Origin: Mesorhizobium amorphae CCNWGS0123
GTDB lineage: Bacteria > Pseudomonadota > Alphaproteobacteria > Rhizobiales > Rhizobiaceae
DNA: 64,000 bases
Reading direction: 5' to 3'
Assembly (NCBI RefSeq): GCF_001686985.1
Contig: NZ_CP015318.1
Span: forward strand, 3,036,001 to 3,100,000
Within the stretch, counting starts at the first letter, position 1, and each line of letters opens with the position of its first letter. Both the position numbers and the translations under genes were made by a program. Shown in pieces: positions 44,475 to 53,252 of this stretch. Below the pieces are notes generated by a model that had not been told where the DNA came from, did no database searches, and saw only the letters and a list, made by a program, of their open reading frames with translations.

Positions 44475-45542
44475 ATGCATCCCGTTCCGAGCCGGATTCC
44501 GGTTTCCATCATCATTCCGAACTACAACTACGCGCGCTTCCTGGAACGCGCCGTCGACAGCGCGCTCGGCCAGGACCATGCGGACGTCGAGGTCATCGTC
44601 GTCGACGATCGATCGAGTGACGGCTCGGCGGCGATCATAAGGTCGTATGGCGACAGGATCCGCGCTTGTCTCAGGCCGAAGAACGGCGGGCATGCCGCCG
44701 CCTTCAACACCGGCTTTGCGGCAAGCTCGGGCAAGATCGTGCTGTTTCTCGACGCCGACGACTATCTCTATCCGGACGCCATCTCGAGGATCGTCGACAC
44801 TTGGGATTCGGCAACCGCCCAGGTCCAATCGAGGCTCCACATCGTCGACGAACGGCAGCGCATCAAGGATGTTTTCCCGCCGCCGGAACTGCCGTTCGAT
44901 GACGGCGATGTCATGCCGAAGCTCCTGCACAAGGGGCGCTACCAGACGACGGTGACAAGCGGGCTGGCCTTCGACCGCACGACGCTGGAAACCATCATGC
45001 CCATCCCCGAAGCGGATTTCCGCCAGGGCGCCGATGGCTATCTTGCGACGCTGGCGCCGCTTTATGGTCATGTTCAGTCGATCGACAAGTGCGTCGGCGC
45101 CTACCGCATCCACGGCGCCAACCATTCCGTCTTCGGCGAAAAGCTCGCCGAGCGGGCGCGCTGGCGGGTCACGCACGATTTCCACCGCCTGGAAGCGCTT
45201 TCCGACCAGGTCTCCAGTGTCGGCCTGACCGTGGAGCCGTCGAAAACCTTCCTGCACGATCCCGTTCACCTCGAAGAACGGCTGGCCTCACTCTGCGCCG
45301 ACAGGCGTCGGCACCCGGTGGTCAATGATTCCAGGCTGGTCCTGGGTGCTGCCGGCGCCGTCGCCAGCCTCCAATTGACGGCGTCGCTCAGGCGGCGCGC
45401 CATCCTTGCCGCCTGGTTTCTGTCCGTCGGCATGCTGCCGCGCAAAATGGCGACGGCGGTGCTGTCATGGAAGCTCGACGCCTCGTCGAGGCCGGCCTTC
45501 CTGGTCCGATTTGCCAAATCCATCCGCCAGGCGATGGGGTGA
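44475..45542 (+). CDS. family 2 glycosyltransferase
   Basis: A 355-residue GT2 enzyme. IPVSIIIPNYNYARFLERAVDSALGQ opens the domain; EVIVVDDRSSDGSAAI and VLFLDADDYLYPDAI (DxD) are the nucleotide-sugar sites. The C-terminal third has one or two hydrophobic segments. A single gene next to a two-component pair and an AHSA1-like gene; the product sugar is unknown. ATG 44475 was chosen as the first start at the GT domain boundary. Confidence 0.88.
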   Translation: MHPVPSRIPVSIIIPNYNYARFLERAVDSALGQDHADVEVIVVDDRSSDGSAAIIRSYGDRIRACLRPKNGGHAAAFNTGFAASSGKIVLFLDADDYLYPDAISRIVDTWDSATAQVQSRLHIVDERQRIKDVFPPPELPFDDGDVMPKLLHKGRYQTTVTSGLAFDRTTLETIMPIPEADFRQGADGYLATLAPLYGHVQSIDKCVGAYRIHGANHSVFGEKLAERARWRVTHDFHRLEALSDQVSSVGLTVEPSKTFLHDPVHLEERLASLCADRRRHPVVNDSRLVLGAAGAVASLQLTASLRRRAILAAWFLSVGMLPRKMATAVLSWKLDASSRPAFLVRFAKSIRQAMG

Positions 45543-45662
45543 GGCGTGGTCCGTGCAGCGGACGCAAAGCCAATTGCCTGGCTTTGCGAACAACGAACGC
45601 CGCAGCGACAGCGAAGCGCCGGTCCGGCGGACGCGATCCTTCGCGCCCCCGTCCTGCCGGAC

Positions 45663-45685
45663 ATCTCCCCCTCGAGGGAGGAGAT
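45663..45685. repeat. REP-like palindrome
   Basis: An imperfect inverted repeat ATCTCCCCC...GGAGGAGAT across TCGAG, followed by TTGGCA. It is the same family as the palindrome at 33043 and lies between convergent genes. Confidence 0.7.
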
Positions 45686-45724
45686 TGGCAGTCTCGGGCC
45701 GCATGGATCTTTCGCCATCAACCT

Positions 45725-46168
45725 CTATTGATTGATCTCGGGTTCGACGAGCCTTGCCAGGTTTCGCAGCGACTCCTGCCAGCCGAGATAACAGGCCTCG
45801 GCCGGAATGGCGTCCGGTATGCCTGCCTGCGTGATGTCGATCTCCGTGCCGACCGAGACTTTCTTCAATATCACCGTCACCTGTATCTCGCCGGGCAGGT
45901 TGGGATCATCGAACGTGTCCGTGTAGCGAAGGCGTTCACCCGGAACGAGTTCGACATAATCGCCGCCAAATGAGTGGCTGTTGCCTGTCGTGAAGTTTCG
46001 GAAGGACATCTTGAACGTACCGCCGACCTTTGCTTCCAGATGATGGACCGTGCAGGTGAAACCGTTGGGCGGGAGCCATTTCGCCAGCGCGTCCGCCTCG
46101 ATGAAGGCGCGATAAACCTTCTCCGGGCTGGTTGTCAGAACGCGGTGCAAGCGTACGGTGCTGGGCAT
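45725..46168 (-). CDS. SRPBCC/AHSA1-family protein
   Basis: A 147-residue START-like (Activator of Hsp90 ATPase homologue 1) protein. The typical opening VRLHRVLTTSPEKVYRAFIEADALAKWLPP and the closing AEACYLGWQESLRNLARLVE are present. Such proteins bind small hydrophobic ligands; no function is set. GGAGAAACG precedes the ATG. It starts 98 bases from the dinB stop on the same strand and could be a downstream part of that transcript. Confidence 0.85.
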   Translation of the reverse strand: MPSTVRLHRVLTTSPEKVYRAFIEADALAKWLPPNGFTCTVHHLEAKVGGTFKMSFRNFTTGNSHSFGGDYVELVPGERLRYTDTFDDPNLPGEIQVTVILKKVSVGTEIDITQAGIPDAIPAEACYLGWQESLRNLARLVEPEINQ

Positions 46169-46266
46169 ATCGTTTCTCCTGTGATTGCCGGTCTATGTTC
46201 CAAGGACGAACCGGTCTTGGCTGGTCCGACATCCGTGCCGAATATTCTTAAACCGCGACCGCCGCT

Positions 46267-47514
46267 TCACAGTTCCTTCTCGGCCAGCTCGCGGAACTCG
46301 TCCGGCACAGAGCGTGCCGCTTCCAGCGCCACGGCACCATAGCCGACCGCCTGCTTGCCGAAGCGCTGCCGGATCTTGTCGATGGCGCGGTCGGCGCCGA
46401 AGCGCGCCAGGCCCCTTTTGCTGCCCGGCCGGCGCTTCTCGTCGGCAAGTCCGAGCGGCAGCTCCAGCTGCAGTTCCGCACTTTCCTCGAGATGCGAGAC
46501 CGAGATCGCCAGCAGCGAAATCACCTTCTCGCCGGGATGGGCGGCGAGCACGCCACGCACCAGTTCCTCGGCGGTCTCGGCCAGCATCGCCGTCGCCGAT
46601 ATGACTTGGTCAAGCGTGATCGAGCGGCTCACCGCGCGCAGGTCGGCGAAGCGCACGCGCACCGTCACCGTGCGGCCGGGGCGGTCCTTGGCCCTCAGCC
46701 GGCTCGCCACCCGGTCGGCCAGATGCAGCAAGGTTGGCACGAACACATCCGCCACGGCAGGCTTGCGGCCCAGTGCCGACTGCGCGCCCGCCGAATGCGC
46801 GCGCCGATGCGTCTCGAGCCGGCGCGGGTCGCGATTCCAGGCCAGTGCGGCAAGCTTCTGCCCGGCGGCCGGCCCGATCAGCCGTTCCAGCGCTCCACTG
46901 TGGGTCTTGGCCAGCTGGCCGATGGTCTCGACGCCGATTTCCGCCAGCCGGGCCTTGGTCGCCGGGCCGACGCCCCACATCAGGGAGACCGGCAGATCGT
47001 GCAGGAAGGCGAGCTCGCCTGCGGGATCGACGACCACCAGCCCGTCGGGCTTGGCCACCTGCGAAGCGATCTTGGCCAGGTGCTTGGTGCGCGCCACGCC
47101 GATCGAGATCGGCAGGCCGAGTTCGGCCCGTACGCGGCGCCGTACGATGGCGGCGATCTCGGCCGGCGGCCCGAACAGATGCGTGCAGCCGGCAACGTCG
47201 GCGAAGGCCTCGTCGATGGAGATCCGCTCGACCAACGGCGTGAAATCGTCGAGCACTTTTATGGCGGCGTCGCCGAGCCGCTGGTAGTCGCCGAAATGGC
47301 CGCCGACGAAGATCAGCTGCGGACAGAGTTCGCGGGCCTTGCGTCCGGGCATGCCGCCGCGCACGCCGAACGCTCGAGCCTCATAGGAAGCGGCCAGCAC
47401 CACGCCGCCGCCGACGGCGATCGGTTTGCCGCGCAGCGATGGATCGAGCAACTGCTCGACCGAGGCATAGAAGGCGTCGAGGTCGGCATGCAGGATGGTG
47501 GCGCTGGTTTCCAT
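46267..47514 (-). CDS. dinB: DNA polymerase IV (DinB)
   Basis: A 415-residue Y-family translesion polymerase. The first metal site is LHADLDAFYASVEQ; RISIDEAFADV is the second, with the catalytic Asp-Glu. The thumb has SLMWGVGPATKARLAEIGV and the little-finger domain follows. The C-terminal extension of about 60 residues ends FRELAEKEL. It copies past damage with low fidelity. An SOS box at 47574-47588, 60 bases upstream, supports LexA control. The start METSATILHADLD fits the family. Confidence 0.95.
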   Translation of the reverse strand: METSATILHADLDAFYASVEQLLDPSLRGKPIAVGGGVVLAASYEARAFGVRGGMPGRKARELCPQLIFVGGHFGDYQRLGDAAIKVLDDFTPLVERISIDEAFADVAGCTHLFGPPAEIAAIVRRRVRAELGLPISIGVARTKHLAKIASQVAKPDGLVVVDPAGELAFLHDLPVSLMWGVGPATKARLAEIGVETIGQLAKTHSGALERLIGPAAGQKLAALAWNRDPRRLETHRRAHSAGAQSALGRKPAVADVFVPTLLHLADRVASRLRAKDRPGRTVTVRVRFADLRAVSRSITLDQVISATAMLAETAEELVRGVLAAHPGEKVISLLAISVSHLEESAELQLELPLGLADEKRRPGSKRGLARFGADRAIDKIRQRFGKQAVGYGAVALEAARSVPDEFRELAEKEL

Positions 47515-47573
47515 CCCGTTCCACCCTACGGCATTGCAGCATTAGCCATGCCTGTTTTAAGAACTTTTTTGCC

Positions 47574-47588
47574 GAACAAAAAGAGAAC
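47574..47588 (-). promoter_or_regulatory. LexA (SOS) box upstream of dinB
   Basis: GAAC, seven bases, GAAC, the alphaproteobacterial SOS consensus, 60 bases upstream of the dinB start at 47514. Confidence 0.75.
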
Positions 47589-47738
47589 AAATAGGGTCTC
47601 TTGTCAAGCTGCCTCCGAGCCGTCGGCGAGGGCAGGGGGAATGTCTTTCATTGAAGGGCGGATTCAAGTCGGAATCTCGTTTTTTTTGCCCACCGTCAGT
47701 GGGCAGCGCACCATCGACGAAGGTACATGATGCGCCCC

Positions 47739-47764
47739 GGAACATTGTCGCGCGCCACGGCGTT
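47739..47764 (+). promoter_or_regulatory. EcfG-type promoter for the 78-residue protein
   Basis: GGAAC, 17 bases, CGTT (one base longer than the other sites, still in the known range), ending 37 bases before ATG 47801. Confidence 0.6.
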
Positions 47765-47800
47765 GATTGGCTCGAAGGGACTGTTTTGCGGAGACCTGAG

Positions 47801-48037
47801 ATGGACCGCTTCGAAATCATCGATCTCGTTTGTGTCGTCGATGCCTGCACCACCGACCGTGCCGCCGGGCGGCTCGTATCGATGGCGAGGGCCGTGGAAG
47901 AATTGCGCGTGCTGACCGGGGATTTCGTCTCGGCGGATGAGACTGTCGCCAATGCGCTGTCGGCGGTGGCGCTTGAGCGCGGTTGCGCGGTGCTGTTCGA
48001 CGAGCAGCCGGGCGCCGACATTTTGCGGGCGCCATAG
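47801..48037 (+). CDS. 78-residue hypothetical protein
   Basis: A small protein (MDRFEIIDLVCVVDACTTDRAAGRL ... ALSAVALERGCAVLFDEQPG) with mixed helix and no membrane segment or known domain. An EcfG-type promoter lies just upstream; the longer frame open to 47651 is probably not translated. Likely a stress-induced cytosolic protein. Confidence 0.55.
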   Translation: MDRFEIIDLVCVVDACTTDRAAGRLVSMARAVEELRVLTGDFVSADETVANALSAVALERGCAVLFDEQPGADILRAP

Positions 48038-48427
48038 TGAGTCGCCAGGAGGTGGCAGCGCTCGTTTGACTGCCGATAATCAGGTGGTCGGGATGCCCTG
48101 GCTTTGTCATCGACTTCCGCTGCCTGAGCGCCTTCTCAATCGACGACGCGGCGACCGTTTTCGTTCCGCGGGTCACCGTTTGGGACCATGGTCTGACCCG
48201 CATGGGCCTAATGCGGTCCAAATGGCGCAAGCCGGTTGCCGGCGTTCATATAATTTAAGAATTTCAAATGGTTGCGGCAGTTTCTGGATTTGGATTGTTG
48301 GCTGGCGGGCTGCTTCGCTCTCGCATTGAAACCACATTTATCTAAAGTTTACCGACGGCATTAGGAATTTCTCATATTGCGCTCATTAGCGGTTGGGTGA
48401 GGTGGCGATTCTCGGAGGAAAATACTC
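48038..48427. other. 390-base intergenic region, AT-richer to the right
   Basis: No gene is supported. The GGAGG site for the next gene is at 48414-48418. No sigma motif was recognised. Confidence 0.4.
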
Positions 48428-49318
48428 ATGACATCCCGAAAGACTCTCTTTGCCGCGCTTGCGGCATTCGCGCTCCTGGCGTCTCCCGCACTGGCCGCTG
48501 CCGGCGGCAATGGGAATGGCGGTGGCCACGGCAATGGCGGCGGCAACGGGAATGGCGGCGGCAACTCCGGCAAAAGCGGTTCGCAGGGCAATTCCGGCAA
48601 GAGCACGCACGGCAAGTCAGGCAAGAGCACGAACGGCAAGTCAGGCAAGAGCACGAAAGGCAAATCGGCATCGGCTAAGTCGACAAAGTCGGGCAAGAAG
48701 GCCCCGACGGTAGTCTCCGTGGATGAGGTGGACGTCGCCGCCGTTCCCAAGGAGAAAAATATCCACGCCAAGCTTGGCCGGCTGAACTCGTTGCAGCGCA
48801 ACATCAACGCCTACATGAACTCCAAGAGCAAGAAGTTCGCCGGCGTGCAGGCCTATGTGATGGCATCCGCGAACGCCAAGCTCGCCGAGGCCACGGCTGA
48901 AGAGGCGGCCGCCGCGGCAGTCGAAGCTCAGGCGAAGCTGGACGACCTGAACGCGCAACTCGTTGACGCGAATGCACAGACGCCCGCAACACCCGAGGAG
49001 CAGGCGGCCCTGGATGCAAAGATCGCGGATCTGGAAGCGCAGATCGCGGATCAGGAGACCGCGGTCACGGATGCCGAGGCGGCGGCTGCCGCGGCCGAGG
49101 CGGAGGCAGAAGCAGCCGCTACCAACGTCCCATCGCTCGACGATGCGCTTGCCGACATGGCCAACAAACCCGTCGACGCCGAGGTCAAGGACTGGGCCAC
49201 GGATGTGCTTGCCGACAAGATCGACCAGGTAGCCGCCAAGCTGGAAGCGGAGAACGCCGACGACGCGGCTGCCGATTCGACCGTCGACGAGTCGACCGAG
49301 ACCGAAACGGCGGAATAG
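48428..49318 (+). CDS. secreted Gly/Asn-rich protein with Ala/Glu coiled-coil domain
   Basis: A 296-residue protein. The signal peptide (MTSRKTLFAALAAFALLASPALA) is followed by a Gly/Asn repeat (GNGNGGG units), then Lys/Ser/Gly repeats (NSGKSTHGKSGKS). From about residue 110 a long Ala/Glu/Asp-rich helix appears (AEATAEEAAAAAVEAQAKLDDLNAQLVDANAQ). It shares the Gly/Asn region with the pair at 40297 and 41277 but lacks their C-terminal domain. Function unknown; a surface or matrix protein is likely from composition. A strong terminator follows. Confidence 0.8.
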   Translation: MTSRKTLFAALAAFALLASPALAAAGGNGNGGGHGNGGGNGNGGGNSGKSGSQGNSGKSTHGKSGKSTNGKSGKSTKGKSASAKSTKSGKKAPTVVSVDEVDVAAVPKEKNIHAKLGRLNSLQRNINAYMNSKSKKFAGVQAYVMASANAKLAEATAEEAAAAAVEAQAKLDDLNAQLVDANAQTPATPEEQAALDAKIADLEAQIADQETAVTDAEAAAAAAEAEAEAAATNVPSLDDALADMANKPVDAEVKDWATDVLADKIDQVAAKLEAENADDAAADSTVDESTETETAE

Positions 49319-49332
49319 TTTGGCTGAACGAC

Positions 49333-49366
49333 AATGCCGCCGGGGTTCGCCCCGGCGGCATTTTTT
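49333..49366 (+). terminator. rho-independent terminator
   Basis: A 13-base GC stem with TTCG loop, then TTTTTT, 15 bases after the secreted protein's stop codon. Confidence 0.9.
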
Positions 49367-49552
49367 CGCCTGCCGTTGCCCAGGTTTGGAATCGGTTCTG
49401 CAGCGATCCTTCGCCTCACTGTCCGCCGGCGTCAGGGAGCCACCACAACGCGCAAAACCCGTTGCTAACCCCAAGTGCGGAATGGAAAATCTCCGCTCCC
49501 AGGTGTAACCTTCGCAATGTCGGGGTTTAGAAGGCATTGGGGAGAAAACATC

Positions 49553-49963
49553 ATGCCTAGGGTTTCGGAACTTTTCTTCAAAACGGCCATCGTTTTTCTC
49601 ATCGTGGGCATCGCCGTCGGCCTGCATATGGCGATCTCGCAAGATCACGCCGCCTTTCCGGCGCATGCCCATATCAACCTTCTGGGCTGGGTAACCTCCG
49701 CGATATTCGGCGGCTACTATGCGCTCAATCCGGCCAAGGCCGCGCGCCGCATCGCGATGATCCACTTCGGCCTCTATACGCTCGGCCTTGTGGTGATGCT
49801 GCCGGCGCTTTACCTGATGCTGGCGAAGGGCAACACGGCGATCGAGCCGGTCGTTGCCACCGGCTCCATGATCGTCGCCGCTGCCGTTCTCGTCTTCGGC
49901 TTCGTGGTCTTCTCGTCCGAACCGGTGCCCACCGCTTCCGGCTTGAAGTCGGCACCTCGCTGA
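49553..49963 (+). CDS. small haem-copper-oxidase-like membrane protein
   Basis: A 136-residue protein with four membrane helices. The motif AAFPAHAHINLLGWVTSAIFGGYY resembles the HxH-N-L-GW signature of cbb3/nitric oxide reductase subunit I, but the protein is only four helices long. It may be a free-standing haem-binding module; catalysis is unlikely without the rest of subunit I. GGGGAG precedes the ATG. Confidence 0.65.
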   Translation: MPRVSELFFKTAIVFLIVGIAVGLHMAISQDHAAFPAHAHINLLGWVTSAIFGGYYALNPAKAARRIAMIHFGLYTLGLVVMLPALYLMLAKGNTAIEPVVATGSMIVAAAVLVFGFVVFSSEPVPTASGLKSAPR

Positions 49964-50074
49964 CCAGAGTCATGCAGCGCTGCCGGGTGGGCTGCTATGC
50001 CACGGCGTAGCGGGTCCCCGGACGCCGGCTCGCGCTGGTGCGACAAGTCTTGGATAAGGGCGCCGCGCCGCCTG

Positions 50075-50347
50075 TTAGAAAAGCCGCGACAGCAAGGTGT
50101 GGATGATGCCGTCGCGTTCGAACGGCCCGGGCACTTTGGCCGGGAGCGATTTGTCGGCCTTGGCCGCCGATGAGGTGCGGCCATAGATGAGCAAAAGCAC
50201 AGCGATGAAGTAGCCCGCCTGCAGCACCAGGGCGGCAACAAATGTCCAGCCCAGCGATTGCCAAAACGACCCGGTAGCTGCGTAAATCCAGCCAAGGATT
50301 ACGAGAAGCGTTACTGACATTCCCACAAGAAATTGCGGAAAATACAT
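50075..50347 (-). CDS. exoX: exopolysaccharide production repressor-like protein (ExoX/Psi)
   Basis: A 90-residue membrane protein with two helices (about residues 7-28 and 32-55) and a basic/Pro tail (ADKSLPAKVPGPFERDG). The pattern MYFPQFLVGMSVTLLVILGWIYAATGSFWQSL matches ExoX of Sinorhizobium and Psi of Rhizobium leguminosarum, which limit exopolysaccharide synthesis. No exo biosynthesis genes of the succinoglycan type are seen here, so its target is inferred. Confidence 0.7.
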   Translation of the reverse strand: MYFPQFLVGMSVTLLVILGWIYAATGSFWQSLGWTFVAALVLQAGYFIAVLLLIYGRTSSAAKADKSLPAKVPGPFERDGIIHTLLSRLF

Positions 50348-50816
50348 TTGCCCAATCGAACGTCCCGGACCGTTTGAAACCCGGGAAGCCCGCCCATGTC
50401 TCTACCCAATTCGAGCGTTGCACCTTTCATGTGCGGTCGCAAGTTGGCACTGTGCCGCGCTCTCGGAGGGCTTTCGGCCCACGGCATGCGACCTACGTCT
50501 TAGGACTTAGGGCCATACGCCTTTCGGTGCAAGTGCGGCGTTGGAACATCGCGCGCGCCTTGCTGGAATCGGTTTGCCGCGGGCGAAATCAGCGCAAGGT
50601 CGCCGGCTCTGGCTTCGCAGTTGGCTCGATGCGCGAAAGTTCGCGAGCCCAGGCGTTTTCGGCGGCGGTAGCACTTCTCATCATCTGATCGCGATCAAGG
50701 CGGCACTCGATGACGAGCGCCGGCCGAGGCAGCTATAGGGTACTCCGCCGGCGCTCGGCGCAAGGGTTGGGTGCTTTGCTTGCGCGAATCATATTAGCGT
50801 TTGCGAATATTTTGAC
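50348..50816. other. 470-base region without a gene
   Basis: Between divergently ordered minus-strand genes. No motif was recognised. Some open frames exist but with no start signals. Confidence 0.35.
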
Positions 50817-51839
50817 CTATCCACCCAAAGGAGGATGTGGTTCGCCAAAGAAGCTGAATTGTCCGCGCCCGCCCGACTTGCTGCGGTAGAGCGCGGTATC
50901 GGCTTTCTGCAGCAGTTCGTCGCTGCCCAGGGCATCGCCAGGCGCCAGCGCGATGCCGATGCTGACGCCGACGACGACCGGGCTGTCGGCGACCGCGAAG
51001 GGCGACTGGAAGCGCTCGATAATGCGCCGGGCAAGCGCCGACACATCCGTCTGTCCGGTAATCCCGGTCTGGATGATGGCGAATTCGTCGCCGCCGAGAC
51101 GCGCGACCGTATCGTTGTCGCGCACCGCGGCGCGCAGCCGGCCGGCCACGTCGATCAGCAATCTGTCGCCGGCCTTGTGGCCGAAATTGTCGTTGACCGG
51201 TTTGAAATTGTCGAGGTCGAGGTAGTGCACGGCCATCAGGGCGCCGCGCCTGGCAAGGGCAAGTGCGCCGTGCAGTCGGTCGGAAAACAGCATGCGGTTG
51301 GGCAGGTCGGTCAGCGCGTCATGATGCGCCATATGCGCGATCGTGGCCTGGTTGCGGCGCTGTTCGGTGACGTCGAAATAGGTGGTGACGAAGCCGCCGC
51401 CCTCGATCGGCATGCCGCGCACCTCGACGATGGTTCCGTTGGGCCGGGTGCGTTCGTAGACATGCGCCTCGCGCTGCCTGACGAGGGCGAGGCGGCGCGC
51501 GACATGCATCTCGATATCGCCCGGTCCGTACTCGCCACGCTCGGCATTGAAGCGAAACAGCGTCTCCATCGAGGGGTAGCCATTGGCGAAAAGCTCATCG
51601 GGATAGTCGAGCAGCGCGCGTTGCCGCTGATTGCAGACGACCATGTTGAGATCCTGGTCGAACAGCGAAACACCGCCGGGGAAATTGTCGATCACGGCCT
51701 CCAGCAGCCGGATACGCTCGCGCGAATGCTCGATCAGCTGGCCCATCCGCCCGATCGCTTCGGCCAGGCCCGGCAGGCCTGCCCCTGACGGCTCGGCCAC
51801 CTCGAACGCATTCGCCAGGATACGTGACACCTTCGGCAT
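50817..51839 (-). CDS. PAS-GGDEF diguanylate cyclase
   Basis: A 340-residue cytosolic enzyme. A PAS domain spans about residues 45-160 (VIDNFPGGVSLFDQDLNMV); the GGDEF domain spans about 170-335 with DALTDLPNRM, DLDNFKPVNDNFGHKAGDRL and the intact signature RLGGDEFAII. It makes cyclic di-GMP, which drives exopolysaccharide and attachment. No TM segment; the input signal is through PAS. No EAL domain is attached. Confidence 0.93.
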   Translation of the reverse strand: MPKVSRILANAFEVAEPSGAGLPGLAEAIGRMGQLIEHSRERIRLLEAVIDNFPGGVSLFDQDLNMVVCNQRQRALLDYPDELFANGYPSMETLFRFNAERGEYGPGDIEMHVARRLALVRQREAHVYERTRPNGTIVEVRGMPIEGGGFVTTYFDVTEQRRNQATIAHMAHHDALTDLPNRMLFSDRLHGALALARRGALMAVHYLDLDNFKPVNDNFGHKAGDRLLIDVAGRLRAAVRDNDTVARLGGDEFAIIQTGITGQTDVSALARRIIERFQSPFAVADSPVVVGVSIGIALAPGDALGSDELLQKADTALYRSKSGGRGQFSFFGEPHPPLGG

Positions 51840-52032
51840 CGGCCGCTGACCCCCTCAGCAATTTTCCGAAATATGCGGTGACGCTAATATGGAACGATTG
51901 CCATCGGATTAACGGCCTGGCCCGCGCCTGGTTTTGCGGAGGCAGGTTGGTCGACTCATCGGGCGCGGCCATGGCCCTTTGGGCCTTTTGGTCGATGCCA
52001 TGGGGACCTTTGGCCAAGGGCTTCTGAAGTCA

Positions 52033-52057
52033 GGAACCAAGCGCAGGCGGGACCGTT
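52033..52057 (+). promoter_or_regulatory. EcfG-type promoter for the 30-residue peptide
   Basis: GGAAC, 17 bases, GTT, ending 28 bases before ATG 52086. Confidence 0.75.
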
Positions 52058-52085
52058 CCCCAACCACATCAATCAGGAGGAGCTT

Positions 52086-52178
52086 ATGGAACGCAGCGTC
52101 CACGAGGCGCGGTGGATACTTGCGCCTGTCTTCGCGCTCGGCGTTGTCTTTGTCACTGCCGGAATCCTGTTCGGCTAG
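52086..52178 (+). CDS. 30-residue single-helix membrane peptide
   Basis: ATG to TAG, 31 codons. The peptide (MERSVHEARW, then ILAPVFALGVVFVTAGILFG) has one membrane helix. CAGGAGGAG sits just before the ATG, an EcfG-type promoter precedes it, and a hairpin terminator follows, so it is a complete miniature transcription unit. It would be missed by annotation with a 50-codon cut-off. Confidence 0.65.
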   Translation: MERSVHEARWILAPVFALGVVFVTAGILFG

Positions 52179-52240
52179 ATAGTGGGCTGGGAACAATCGC
52201 CAGCGACCGCCGAGAACGTCCCTTCATCGGCGGAAGGCCG

Positions 52241-52275
52241 ACCCCGCCGCCTTCTCCGTGAAGGCGGCGGGGTTT
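52241..52275 (+). terminator. hairpin terminator after the 30-residue gene
   Basis: Stem ACCCCGCCGCCTT with its complement, seven-base loop, then GTTTCGG. Confidence 0.6.
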
Positions 52276-52323
52276 CGGTCTGGGAGGCCATCCTAACCTT
52301 AGAAAGACCGCGTCGGACGCAAG

Positions 52324-52356
52324 AAGGCCCGCCGTACCGAACGTGCGGCGGGCCTT
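52324..52356. terminator. bidirectional hairpin
   Basis: AAGGCCCGCCG and its complement around an 11-base loop; plus side ends CCTTTTC. It lies at the end of the DUF1236 repeat gene, and may serve both strands. Confidence 0.6.
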
Positions 52357-52374
52357 TTCGTGGTGCTGGCCGGA

Positions 52375-53133
52375 TCAGGTCAGGATCAGCACGATCTTGT
52401 AACTGTCAGGATCGACGATGACGATGCGGCCGTCGGCAAGCACGAAATACATGTAGGTTTCGTACGCCGGGACGATCTTGATGATGCGCGCCGGCAAGCG
52501 GTGCAGCCGCACCTTCTCCCGCGGCACCTCGATGCCCACCGAAATGTCGAAGTCGACACGCGCCACCGGTGCGACGTTCGTCTGGCGAATGATCTGCGTG
52601 ACCTCGGTCTTCTGCTCGACGGTCACATTGTTGATCGACGCGGTCGAGCCCTGGTCGGTCTGGGTCGAAGCCTTGCCCTGCGCCTGTTCGTCGGTCTGGA
52701 CCTTGGCCTTGCCCTCAGCCTGCTGGTCGGTCGTGGCGCCAGCCTTGCCCTCGGCCTGCTCTTCAGTTGTGGCGCCGGCCTTGCCTTGAGCCTGCTCATC
52801 GGTCTTCAGCTTGGGCTTGCCTTGAGCCTGCTCTTCGGTGGTTGCACCGGCCTTGCCTTGTGCCTGTTCGTCGGTCTTCAGCTTGGGCTTGCCTTGAGCC
52901 TGCTCCTCGGTGGTGGCACCGGCCTTGCCCTGCGCCTGCTCATCGGTCTTCATCTTGGCCTTGCCCTGGGCTTGCTCACCGGCCTTGCCGCCCTGCTGGC
53001 AGTCCGCTGCGCCGGCATCGCAATTGGCGCCACCGCTTGGCTGGACCTCGGCGGGCGTCTGCGTCTGGGCCATGGCGGCGCCACATCCGACGCCGAGTGC
53101 GAGCATGCTTGTGATCAGAAGATGTTTCATCAA
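52375..53133 (-). CDS. DUF1236 protein with expanded EQAQGKA repeats
   Basis: A 252-residue exported protein. Residues 1-22 are a signal peptide (LITSMLALGVGCGAAMAQ). Residues 50-160 consist of repeats (TDEQAQGKAGATTEEQAQGKP, period 24) rich in Gln/Gly/Lys. The C-terminal DUF1236 domain reads VGIEVPREKVRLHRLPARI ... DGRIVIVDPDSYKIV. Function of DUF1236 is unknown, but it is repeated three times in this window. It has its own EcfG-type promoter (53169-53193). The repeat DNA makes it prone to length change. Confidence 0.85.
   Translation of the reverse strand: MMKHLLITSMLALGVGCGAAMAQTQTPAEVQPSGGANCDAGAADCQQGGKAGEQAQGKAKMKTDEQAQGKAGATTEEQAQGKPKLKTDEQAQGKAGATTEEQAQGKPKLKTDEQAQGKAGATTEEQAEGKAGATTDQQAEGKAKVQTDEQAQGKASTQTDQGSTASINNVTVEQKTEVTQIIRQTNVAPVARVDFDISVGIEVPREKVRLHRLPARIIKIVPAYETYMYFVLADGRIVIVDPDSYKIVLILT
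52654..52986 (-). repeat. coding tandem repeats, 72-base period
   Basis: Encode the EQAQGK units in the DUF1236 protein; three full 24-residue units are clear, with further partial ones. Confidence 0.75.
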
Positions 53134-53168
53134 AAGTCTCCTCGAAAGTGTCGTCCCTTCGTTGGGTT

Positions 53169-53193
53169 AACTTCGACTCCTGGCCTTTGTTCC
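53169..53193 (-). promoter_or_regulatory. EcfG-type promoter for the DUF1236 repeat protein
   Basis: Minus strand GGAAC, 17 bases, GTT, ending 36 bases before ATG 53133. Confidence 0.75.
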
Positions 53194-53252
53194 GAGCTGA
53201 ACTGCCCCCCGCCGGCAAGCGGAGCTGTCGCGTCGAGGAGCCGAAAATTGCA

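Noticed and set aside
52654..52986. Regular repeats, considered as a CRISPR array
   Set aside because: Repeats are in frame, contiguous without unique spacers, and encode EQAQGK units of an exported protein.
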